From: Bacteroides sp.
Lineage (GTDB): Bacteria > Bacteroidota > Bacteroidia > Bacteroidales > GCA-2748055
Assembly: GCA_011048475.1 (NCBI GenBank)
Contig: DSDZ01000274.1
Location: 1 to 6,851, forward strand
Direction of reading: 5' to 3'
Length of the DNA: 6,851 nt
Shown one piece after another: positions 1 to 6,439 of the stretch. Below the pieces are notes generated by a model. That model was given only the letters and a program-made list of their open reading frames with translations. It searched no databases and was not told where the DNA came from. The translations under genes and the position numbers were made by a program. Each line of letters begins with the position of its first letter. Within the stretch, counting starts at the first letter, position 1.

Positions 1-1639
1 CCCTGGGTGTGTAGGTGGAATCGTTGACCACATCCTCGAAAGTGATCGGAACCAGCGGGATCATTTCGCAGGGTGAATAATTCTCCTGCATGGCCAGCAG
101 GTAAAGGAATGGTTTGATGGTCGACCCCACCTGCCTTCTGCCCTGGTATACATGTTCATACTGGAAATAGCGGTAGTTGTGTCCTCCTACAAAAGCCCTG
201 ACCTCTCCCGATGACGGATCCATGGCCATGAATCCCGCCCTGAGGATATGCTTCATGTACCTGATGGAGTCCATCGGGCTCATCACTGTATCCACCGGAC
301 CATCCCATGTGAACAGCTCCATCCGGACGGGCTGGTCGAATACCTCCAGGATGGAATCCCAGGAAACGCCTGCGTCGTTCAGGTGCTGGTACCGTTCGGT
401 CCACCTCACGGAACGGTACAGGATCTGCCGGGCCTCCTCCCTGGAAATATCCTCAAACGGTGCATTTGGCCTTCCCTTCTTCTCCCTGAAGAAAGCCGGC
501 TGCAGGTAATCCTTCATCTGTGTCTCAACGGCTTCTTCGGCATACTGCTGCATCCGGTTGTTAATGGTGGTAAAGATCTTCAGACCGTCGCTGTAAAGGT
601 TGTACTGTGATCCGTCCGGTTTGAAATTCTTGTTGATCCAGCCGTACAACGGATCGCCGGCCCACCGGAGGGAGTCCCTCCGGTAACGCTCCCATTCAAG
701 GATGCCTGCATTTCTGCCCGGGGGCTGCGGCTTGCTCTTGTTCATGAATTCGGAGAGGAAGATCCGGAAATGCTTCGCGTAGCCGGAGAGGTGACTGGCA
801 AGGTTGTAATCGATGCTGATGGGCTGCTGCTTCACCGAATCCGCGACCTCCGGATCAATATAGCCGTACTTCTCCATCTGGCTGAGGACCGTATTCCGGC
901 GGTGGAACGACCGTACCGGATTGATCCTGGGATTGAATGCCGTGGGCGCTTTCAGCATTCCCACCAGGATGGCAGCCTGGTCCAGGGTCAGCGAGTCGGG
1001 GGTGGTGTTGAAAAATGTCCTCGCCGCAGACTGGATCCCCACGATGGACTCGCCTCCGAAAGCCACAGTGTTCAGATACATCACGATGATCTCTTCCTTC
1101 GTATAGCTCCTTTCCAGCCGTACCCCGGTGTTCCATTCCTTGAATTTCATCACGGCCATATGGGCGGCCTTCCCGATCCATGTCCTGCTCACGGTGGTAT
1201 CCCTTGGAAACAGGTTTTTTGCCAGCTGTTGAGAAATGGTGCTTCCGCCTCCTTCATCCCTGCGCAGGATGATCGACTTGACCAGCACCCTTGCCAGGCT
1301 TCTCACATCAATTCCCGAATGCCCGTAATACCGCACATCCTCGGTGGCGACCAGGGCATCCACCAGGTGCGGGGAAAGTTCCTGGTAGTCCACGAAGGTG
1401 CGGTTCTCGATAAAATACTTACCGAGCAGCTCACCATCCTCGGTGATGATTTCCGAGGCGAGGTTGGTCTGCGGGTTTTCCAGTTGCTCGAACCCGGGCA
1501 TGAATCCCAGTTTCCCGTTTCCGATCAGGATCATGATGACAACGAAGGCGAGAATGGGCAATGCGAAGAGGGACCAGAGGATGATCAGATATTTCCTGGT
1601 CTTGGTGGGTGTAAGCACCATGGGCTGCTGTGTTTGCAT
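1..1639 (-). CDS. mrcA: Penicillin-binding protein 1A (class A, bifunctional peptidoglycan glycosyltransferase/transpeptidase), 3' end cut by the window edge
   Basis: This enzyme polymerises lipid II into glycan strands and cross-links the peptides on the periplasmic face of the inner membrane. Translating the minus strand from the ATG at 1639 gives an open frame of 546 residues with no stop before the left edge. A short cytoplasmic tail is followed by one membrane anchor (about residues 17-39). The glycosyltransferase family 51 domain follows, with EDVRYYGHSGID (catalytic Glu100 by family analogy), GGSTISQQLAKNL (131-143) and YTKEEIIVMYLN. The transpeptidase domain begins near residue 470 (MDPSSGEVRAFVGG) and carries GSTIKPF, where Ser506 and the Lys three residues later form the SxxK acylation motif. 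The SxN and KTG motifs would lie beyond the edge. An in-frame stop lies just upstream, so the start is this ATG, the adjacent TTG, or Met7. The family assignment is firm; the symbol is borrowed from E. coli and strict orthology is not shown. Confidence 0.95.
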   Translation of the reverse strand, partial: MQTQQPMVLTPTKTRKYLIILWSLFALPILAFVVIMILIGNGKLGFMPGFEQLENPQTNLASEIITEDGELLGKYFIENRTFVDYQELSPHLVDALVATEDVRYYGHSGIDVRSLARVLVKSIILRRDEGGGSTISQQLAKNLFPRDTTVSRTWIGKAAHMAVMKFKEWNTGVRLERSYTKEEIIVMYLNTVAFGGESIVGIQSAARTFFNTTPDSLTLDQAAILVGMLKAPTAFNPRINPVRSFHRRNTVLSQMEKYGYIDPEVADSVKQQPISIDYNLASHLSGYAKHFRIFLSEFMNKSKPQPPGRNAGILEWERYRRDSLRWAGDPLYGWINKNFKPDGSQYNLYSDGLKIFTTINNRMQQYAEEAVETQMKDYLQPAFFREKKGRPNAPFEDISREEARQILYRSVRWTERYQHLNDAGVSWDSILEVFDQPVRMELFTWDGPVDTVMSPMDSIRYMKHILRAGFMAMDPSSGEVRAFVGGHNYRYFQYEHVYQGRRQVGSTIKPFLYLLAMQENYSPCEMIPLVPITFEDVVNDSTYTPR

Positions 1640-1647
1640 CAAAAATA
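1640..1647 (-). promoter_or_regulatory. Candidate Bacteroidota -7 promoter element abutting the PBP1A start codon
   Basis: On the minus strand the eight bases directly before the PBP1A ATG read TATTTTTG, an exact match to TAnnTTTG. No TTTG -33 partner sits 19-21 bases upstream; the nearest, from the palindrome at 1661-1670, is only 13 bases away. If the element is used, transcription would begin at or inside the first codons, giving a leaderless message or use of Met7. In a very A/T-rich region the match could be chance. Confidence 0.35.
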
Positions 1648-1660
1648 CAATTATTTATTC

Positions 1661-1670
1661 CAAAATTTTG
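1661..1670. repeat. Perfect 10-bp palindrome in the PBP1A/topA divergent region
   Basis: CAAAATTTTG is its own reverse complement and lies near the middle of the only shared regulatory region of the two divergent genes. Its right end supplies the TTTG used as the -33 element in the proposed topA promoter. It could be an operator half-site pair, but a short A/T palindrome is also expected by chance in such DNA. Confidence 0.3.
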
Positions 1671-1698
1671 ATGATGGACGCTCATTTGACTTATTTTG
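1667..1698 (+). promoter_or_regulatory. Candidate topA promoter (Bacteroidota type)
   Basis: TTTG at 1667-1670 is followed after 20 bases by TTATTTTG at 1691-1698. This fits the phylum pattern TTTG-N19-21-TAnnTTTG with one mismatch, at the second base of the -7 element. Transcription would start near 1705, leaving a leader of about 25 bases before the topA ATG. It is the best two-part match on the plus strand of this gap, and it is a prediction by eye only. Confidence 0.4.
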
Positions 1699-1731
1699 TG
1701 GTCTATTTGAAAACGAGGGAGCGTGGAAAAA

Positions 1732-4047
1732 ATGATAGAGAATCTTGTAATTGTTGAGTCTCCTGCAAAGGCCAGGACCATTGAAAGGTTTCTCGGAAAG
1801 GAATATACGGTCAAATCAAGTTTCGGTCATATCCGTGACCTTGCCAAAAAAAACCTGGGGATCGATATTGATCAGGGATTCCGTCCCACGTATGTCATCC
1901 CCCCTGAGAAAAAGAAGGTGGTAAAGGAACTGAAGGACCTTGTTAAAAAATCCGGCACCGTGTGGCTTGCCACCGACGAGGACCGTGAGGGAGAAGCCAT
2001 TGCCTGGCATCTTTACGAGGAGCTGGGACTGAACAAAGAGAATACCCGCCGGATCGTGTTTCATGAAATCACCAGGGATGCCATCCGGGATGCCCTTCAG
2101 CACCCGAGGTTCATAGATCTTGACCTGGTCAATGCACAGCAGGCCAGGAGGATCCTTGACAGGCTGGTGGGATTTGAACTCTCCCCCCTGTTGTGGAAAA
2201 AGGTCAAGCCGTCCCTTTCGGCCGGACGGGTGCAATCTGTGGCCGTGAAACTGATTGTCGAAAAAGAGAGGGAGATCCAGGACTTCTCCCCCAGGAAATA
2301 TTTCCGGGTCACAGCCCTGTTTTCCGCTCCGGATGGAAAAGAGGGTTCAGGTCATTTCAGGGCCGATCTTTCCAAACGTTTCGACACCCTTGAGGAAGCC
2401 CGCGGTTTCCTTGAGAAGTGTAAGAAAAGTATTTTCACGGTGAAGGATGTGGAGATGAAACCCGTAACCAAGTCGCCCGCTCCTCCCTTTACCACCTCGA
2501 CCCTGCAGCAGGAAGCCAGCCGGAAGCTTGGTTTTTCTGTGAACCAGACGATGAGTGTGGCGCAACGGCTTTACGAGTCGGGGAAGATCACCTATATGAG
2601 AACCGATTCGGTGAATCTGTCCAAACTGGCCATCGGGACAGCGGCAAAGAAGATACGGGATACTTTCGGGGAGAAATACCTGAAATCCAGAAATTTCACC
2701 ACACGCACCAAGGGGGCCCAGGAAGCGCATGAAGCCATCAGGCCCACATACATGGACCATGCCGAAGTGGAAGGCAGCCGGCCGGAGCAGAAGCTCTATG
2801 AACTGATCTGGAAACGGACCATCGCCTCCCAGATGAGCGAGGCAAAACTTGAAAAGACCACCGTCACCATCAGCATTTCCGGTGCTCCGGAGAATTTTGT
2901 GGCCACGGGAGAAGTTCTCAAATTTGACGGTTTCCTGAAAGTTTACATGGAATCCAGTGATGAGGACCAGGAAGAGGAATCCGGGGGCCTGCTGCCCCGG
3001 CTGAAAGTGAGTGACACGCTGGCCCGCGAGGAGATCGAAGCCATGGAACGGTCCACCAATCAGCCTCCGCGGTACACAGAAGCCAGCCTGGTGAAGAAAA
3101 TGGAGGAACTGGGCATCGGACGCCCGTCCACCTATGCGCCTACCATTTCGACCATCCAGCAGCGGGAATATGTGGTCAAGGAAGACCGACGCGGCAGGGA
3201 GAGGGACATGCACCGGGTCGTGCTCAAAAATGACACCATCTCCCAGGAGATGGTCAGGGAAAAGTACGGGTTCGAGAAGGGTAAGCTCTTTCCCACCGAT
3301 ATCGGCATGATCGTCAATGATTTCCTGGAACAGCATTTCAGGGAGATCATGAACTACAACTTTACAGCCAACGTGGAGAAGGAGTTTGACGAGATCGCGG
3401 TGGGGAAGGCGAACTGGCCGAATATGATCAGGGACTTTTATGATCCCTTCCATTCCAGGGTGGAATCCACCACGGTGCAATCTGAAAAGTCAAAAGGGGA
3501 GAAATTGCTCGGAACGGATCCGGGAACGGGAAAGCCGGTCACCGTCAAGATCGGCCGGTACGGTCCCATCGCCCAGATCGGGGACGCCGGGGATGAGGAA
3601 AAACCCCGCTTTGCAAGTCTTCGAAAGGGCCAGAGCCTGGAGACCATCACACTGCAGGAAGCACTCGATCTGTTCAGGCTTCCGAGGACCCTGGGCAACT
3701 ATGAAAATGACGAGGTGGTGGTCGGTGCGGGCAGGTACGGTCCCTATATCCGCCACAAGTCCAGTTTTTACAGCCTCGGCAAGGAGGACGATCCATACCA
3801 GGTGGGCCTTGGCCGCGCCGTTGAGATTATTGAGGAGAAGAAGCTGCAGGAGAAGAACAGGACCATCAAACAGTTTCAGGAGGAACCGGAACTGCAGATC
3901 CTGAACGGCAGGTATGGTCCGTATATCTCTTTCAAAAAGAAGAACTACCGGATCCCCAGGAGCAAAAACCCCTCAGAACTTACCCTGGAGGAATGCAGGC
4001 AGTTGATTGAAAAAGCTGATGCAAAGTCAAACAAGGGGACCTCATAA
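1732..4047 (+). CDS. topA: DNA topoisomerase I (type IA)
   Basis: This enzyme relaxes negatively supercoiled DNA by cutting one strand through a 5'-phosphotyrosine link, in the cytoplasm. The 771-residue product opens with the TOPRIM domain: NLVIVESPAKA (Glu9) and TDEDREGEAIAWHL, whose Asp82, Asp84 and Glu86 form the DxDxE metal site. The type IA core follows, with SAGRVQSVAVKLI and the active-site segment GKITYMRTDS, where Tyr288 is the catalytic tyrosine. GIGRPSTYAPTI lies further on. The C-terminus lacks Cys4 zinc ribbons (only two cysteines in the whole protein) and instead has three GRYGP segments at about residues 608, 667 and 726, exactly 59 residues apart, as in topoisomerase C-terminal repeat domains. 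I chose the ATG at 1732 because family members begin a few residues before NLVIVESPAKA. An in-frame GTG at 1723 would add three residues. GAGGG at 1715-1719 is a weak, distant ribosome-binding candidate. It is probably co-transcribed with the next gene. Confidence 0.97.
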   Translation: MIENLVIVESPAKARTIERFLGKEYTVKSSFGHIRDLAKKNLGIDIDQGFRPTYVIPPEKKKVVKELKDLVKKSGTVWLATDEDREGEAIAWHLYEELGLNKENTRRIVFHEITRDAIRDALQHPRFIDLDLVNAQQARRILDRLVGFELSPLLWKKVKPSLSAGRVQSVAVKLIVEKEREIQDFSPRKYFRVTALFSAPDGKEGSGHFRADLSKRFDTLEEARGFLEKCKKSIFTVKDVEMKPVTKSPAPPFTTSTLQQEASRKLGFSVNQTMSVAQRLYESGKITYMRTDSVNLSKLAIGTAAKKIRDTFGEKYLKSRNFTTRTKGAQEAHEAIRPTYMDHAEVEGSRPEQKLYELIWKRTIASQMSEAKLEKTTVTISISGAPENFVATGEVLKFDGFLKVYMESSDEDQEEESGGLLPRLKVSDTLAREEIEAMERSTNQPPRYTEASLVKKMEELGIGRPSTYAPTISTIQQREYVVKEDRRGRERDMHRVVLKNDTISQEMVREKYGFEKGKLFPTDIGMIVNDFLEQHFREIMNYNFTANVEKEFDEIAVGKANWPNMIRDFYDPFHSRVESTTVQSEKSKGEKLLGTDPGTGKPVTVKIGRYGPIAQIGDAGDEEKPRFASLRKGQSLETITLQEALDLFRLPRTLGNYENDEVVVGAGRYGPYIRHKSSFYSLGKEDDPYQVGLGRAVEIIEEKKLQEKNRTIKQFQEEPELQILNGRYGPYISFKKKNYRIPRSKNPSELTLEECRQLIEKADAKSNKGTS

Positions 4048-4059
4048 ACGGACAAATCA

Positions 4060-5238
4060 ATGGACCTCAACGGTTATTTCGATCCTGTGAGCCTGGAACG
4101 GCCCCGGTTCGGATACCTCCCGGAGACCGAGACCTTCAGTCACCACATCTCGGTCCACACCCCCGACCGGCCGATCCGTGAGCTGGACAGGTTCCAGGTG
4201 GCCATTTTCGGGGTGCCCGAAGATAAAAACGGTTGTATCAGGGGGAGCGGGAAGGCCCCGGATCATGTGCGCGGCCAGCTGTACCGTCTCAGGAAAATGA
4301 ACCGCAACCTGAAGATCTGCGATCTGGGAAATGTGAAGAACAGCGGTCAGGTTAACGACTCCTATTATGCGGTCCGGGATATCCTTCTGGAGCTGAAGGA
4401 ACGACAGATCGTCGCTGTGATGCTGGGCGGATCCCAGGACCTGAGCAGGGGGGCATTTCTTGCCCTGGAAAAATCGGAGGGGATGGACCAGGTGCTCACC
4501 GTGGATTCGATGCTCGATTTCACCGTACCGGGGGACGAGCCGGTGGACTCCAGGAATTACCTGAACCAGCTGCTCCGTCCTGCACAGGGTACGCGGTTCA
4601 GTTATGTGAACCTGGGCCACCAGGCGTATTTCGTGACAGGCGACCAGCTGGACATGCTGGAACGCACATACCTTCAGAGCATCCGGCTTGGGGATGCGCG
4701 CAACAACCTGCAGCTTACCGAACCCCTGATCCGTGATTCAGCATTTGTGGGCATTGACATGGGTGCCGTGAGGCACGCCGATGCTCCCGGGGCATCCATT
4801 GCCTCGCCCAACGGCTTTTCGGGCGATGAGCTTTGTCAGATCACCAGGTATGCAGGACTCAGCGAAATGGTGAGGACCATTGGCTTTTTTGAGTTGAATC
4901 CTTCCTCGGACCTGAACGATCAGACCGCCCATCTCGCCGCGCAGGCAGTATGGTATTTCATTGAGGGTGTTGCACACCGGATCAAAGAGCATCCCCTGGA
5001 TACGCCTGAACACCTCAAAAAATTCATCGTCAATCTGAATGCCGCCGGACACGACATCATTTTCCATAAAAGCACGCTCTCAGACAGATGGTGGATGGAA
5101 ATTCCGGTAAAGAATCCCGCCACAGGGTATAACTTTTTTGTTTCGTGTTCGTATGAAGATTACCAGCAGGCCTGTAACCAGGAGATACCGGACCGCTGGT
5201 GGCGATATTTGCACAGGCTGGGTAATGAATCAGAATAA
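4060..5238 (+). CDS. Ureohydrolase-fold protein (arginase/formimidoylglutamase superfamily) with an altered metal site
   Basis: The 392-residue protein belongs to the arginase/agmatinase/formimidoylglutamase superfamily, whose active members hydrolyse guanidino or formimino groups at a two-manganese centre. The fold is recognisable from VAIFGVPEDKNGCIRGSGKAP near the N-terminus and from the equivalents of the three metal motifs. All three motifs are changed. GGDH reads GGSQ (residues 123-126, His to Gln126). DAHxD reads DSMLD (149-153, His to Met151). SxDxD reads GIDMG (231-235, keeping Asp233 but losing the second Asp). Asp149, Asp153 and Asp233 remain. The conserved late segments RYAGLSEMVRTIGFFELNP and AQAVWYFIEG are present, and DRWW occurs twice in the C-terminal part (342-345 and 378-381). 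There is no signal peptide, so it should be cytoplasmic. It starts 12 bases after topA, which suggests one operon. Databases would probably call it arginase or formimidoylglutamase; the sequence does not support assuming that activity. The frame is intact, so it is not a pseudogene. Confidence 0.85.
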   Translation: MDLNGYFDPVSLERPRFGYLPETETFSHHISVHTPDRPIRELDRFQVAIFGVPEDKNGCIRGSGKAPDHVRGQLYRLRKMNRNLKICDLGNVKNSGQVNDSYYAVRDILLELKERQIVAVMLGGSQDLSRGAFLALEKSEGMDQVLTVDSMLDFTVPGDEPVDSRNYLNQLLRPAQGTRFSYVNLGHQAYFVTGDQLDMLERTYLQSIRLGDARNNLQLTEPLIRDSAFVGIDMGAVRHADAPGASIASPNGFSGDELCQITRYAGLSEMVRTIGFFELNPSSDLNDQTAHLAAQAVWYFIEGVAHRIKEHPLDTPEHLKKFIVNLNAAGHDIIFHKSTLSDRWWMEIPVKNPATGYNFFVSCSYEDYQQACNQEIPDRWWRYLHRLGNESE

Positions 5239-5244
5239 ATTCCG

Positions 5245-5276
5245 TTTTATTTTCAGATTCTGTGCGGATAATTTTG
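5245..5276 (+). promoter_or_regulatory. Candidate distal promoter for porP-gldK
   Basis: TAATTTTG at 5269-5276 matches the TAnnTTTG -7 consensus exactly. TTTT at 5245-5248, 20 bases upstream, is a three-of-four match to the TTTG -33 element. Transcription would start near 5283 and leave a leader of roughly 135 bases before porP. The proposed -33 lies just after the stop codon of the preceding gene. Confidence 0.4.
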
Positions 5277-5328
5277 AACGGATTGCGCTTTGAATCATGC
5301 ACATGGTTATGAACATTCTGCTGTTAAC

Positions 5329-5355
5329 TATATTTGTCTGGCACTTATATTTTTG
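5329..5355 (+). promoter_or_regulatory. Two further -7 elements upstream of porP
   Basis: TATATTTG at 5329-5336 and TATTTTTG at 5348-5355 both match TAnnTTTG exactly. Neither has a clear TTTG 19-21 bases upstream. The second would give a start near 5360 and a leader of about 55 bases, a typical length. Together with the element at 5269 they make three exact matches within 90 bases. Alternative or regulated starts are possible, although A/T-rich DNA raises the chance rate. Confidence 0.35.
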
Positions 5356-5417
5356 TTTAATTTACAGGATTGTACAAAGCAAAGCAATGAAAGGTGTTAC
5401 AGCCTTTCCGACGACCC

Positions 5418-6356
5418 ATGAGAAAACCGGTTGCCATCCTCGTTTTTAGTATATTATCGCTGAATATCATGTCACAGCAGGATCCCAAATTCAGCCAGAA
5501 CATGTTCCTTGTCCCCGTTTACAATCCGGGGGCCATGGGAAGTGCTGACAGGATCTGTCTGGCGGCCGCTTTCAGGAACCAGTGGACGGGACTCCCGGAT
5601 GCTCCCATCACCACCAGCTTCTCAGCCCATATGCCGCTGAGGTTTTTGGGACGGACCCACGGGATCGGCATCAACCTGATGAATGACAACCTCGCTTTCA
5701 ACAATGATTTTCTGTTCAGCGCAGCCTATGCATTCCGGATCAGCCTGGGCAGGGGCAATCTGGGGATCGGCACCAGCCTGGGTGTGGCCAACCAGTCCCT
5801 CAATCCCACATGGGACTGGGGAGACGGGGTGATTAATGAAGGGGATGAATACATCCCGAAAACCGGCGGAAGTGTTTTCGGTTTTGACATGGGCCTGGGG
5901 GTCTATTACAATACCGATGATTTCTTCGTGGGGGTCTCCACCACACACCTGAACCAGACCTCCTTCGATTACCCGGAACAGTACGCAGAGACAAAACTGA
6001 TCAGGCATTATTACCTGCAGGCAGGGTATAACATCCAGCTGACCAATCCCATGTTTGAGATCATGCCCTCTGTCATGCTCCAGACGGATGTGCGGTCCAA
6101 CCACATTTATCTGAATACCAATCTCCGATACAATAAAAGGTTCTGGGGAGGAGTTTCTTATTCTGTCGGGGGTGCCCTGACGGCGCTTGTGGGGGTGGAA
6201 CTGTTGAACGGGATCATGGTCGGTTACTCCTATGATTTTGAGCTGTCGCCCCTGCTGAAGTATAACAGCGGATCTCATGAAGTCACGGTTCGATACTGCT
6301 TCGACCTGGGGATTGACAGGAGTCCGCAAAAATATGAGAGCATCAGATTTTTATGA
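5418..6356 (+). CDS. porP: Type IX secretion system outer-membrane protein, PorP/SprF family
   Basis: PorP/SprF proteins are predicted outer-membrane beta-barrels of the Bacteroidota type IX secretion system. They work with the PorK/PorN ring, and paralogues serve particular surface adhesins. The 312-residue product begins with a signal peptide (MRKPVAILVFSILSLNIMS, cleavage likely after Ser19). The mature protein then starts with the family signature QQDPKFSQNMFLVPVYNPGAMG, followed by AFRNQWTGLPDAPITTSFSAHMPL. The remainder alternates short hydrophobic and polar strands with glycine-rich turns and ends in VTVRYCFDLGI, as expected for a barrel. I chose the ATG at 5418 because it places the signal peptide at the N-terminus; an in-frame GTG at 5394 would add eight residues without improving it. 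No Shine-Dalgarno sequence is visible. Lying directly before gldK, it looks like the core-operon porP and not one of the scattered adhesin-linked paralogues. That last point is inferred from position. Confidence 0.92.
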   Translation: MRKPVAILVFSILSLNIMSQQDPKFSQNMFLVPVYNPGAMGSADRICLAAAFRNQWTGLPDAPITTSFSAHMPLRFLGRTHGIGINLMNDNLAFNNDFLFSAAYAFRISLGRGNLGIGTSLGVANQSLNPTWDWGDGVINEGDEYIPKTGGSVFGFDMGLGVYYNTDDFFVGVSTTHLNQTSFDYPEQYAETKLIRHYYLQAGYNIQLTNPMFEIMPSVMLQTDVRSNHIYLNTNLRYNKRFWGGVSYSVGGALTALVGVELLNGIMVGYSYDFELSPLLKYNSGSHEVTVRYCFDLGIDRSPQKYESIRFL

Positions 6357-6388
6357 AATTTATCTATATTTAAACTGAGCTTTATATC

Positions 6389-6407
6389 ATTGATTAAAAT
6401 TGATAAA
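6389..6407. repeat. Short tandem repeat in the porP-gldK gap
   Basis: ATTGATTAAA (6389-6398) is followed at once by ATTGATAAA (6399-6407), the same unit less one T. It lies in the 83-bp A/T-rich gap between porP and gldK, about 30 bases before the gldK start. No exact TAnnTTTG element and no convincing terminator hairpin was found in this gap, so read-through from porP into gldK is the simplest reading. The repeat may be a chance product of A/T-rich DNA. Confidence 0.3.
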
Positions 6408-6439
6408 CGTCTGTTTTCGCATTTTTTAACCACTTGACT

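Noticed and set aside
770..1735. A 321-codon open frame on the plus strand, opposite the PBP1A gene and reaching into the topA start
   Set aside because: It lies entirely antisense to a gene with clear glycosyltransferase and transpeptidase motifs, shows no recognisable domain, and has the His/Arg/Gly/Asp-rich composition expected of a shadow frame.
2347..3480. A 377-codon open frame on the minus strand inside topA
   Set aside because: topA is unbroken and strongly motif-supported here. The antisense product is rich in His, Gly and Phe with no recognisable family, as expected from G/C-biased third positions.
4060..5238. Pseudogene status for the ureohydrolase-like gene, because its metal motifs are damaged
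   Set aside because: The frame is full length with no frameshift or internal stop, and other conserved family segments are intact, so divergence in function fits better than decay.
5229..5257. Imperfect A/T-rich hairpin around the stop codon of the ureohydrolase-like gene, considered as a terminator
   Set aside because: The stem contains a mismatch and a two-base bulge, is nearly all A/T, overlaps the coding end and has no clean T-tract after it. It is too weak to call.
5387..5449. A 20-codon frame starting at ATG 5387 and overlapping the porP start in another frame
   Set aside because: It has no recognisable leader-peptide feature, such as runs of one amino acid or a following attenuator, and no ribosome-binding site. 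A random ATG is the simplest explanation.
6357..6439. A separate gldK promoter in the porP-gldK gap
   Set aside because: The best -7-like site, TATATTTA at 6365-6372, misses the final G and has no -33 partner. Co-transcription with porP is the simpler reading.
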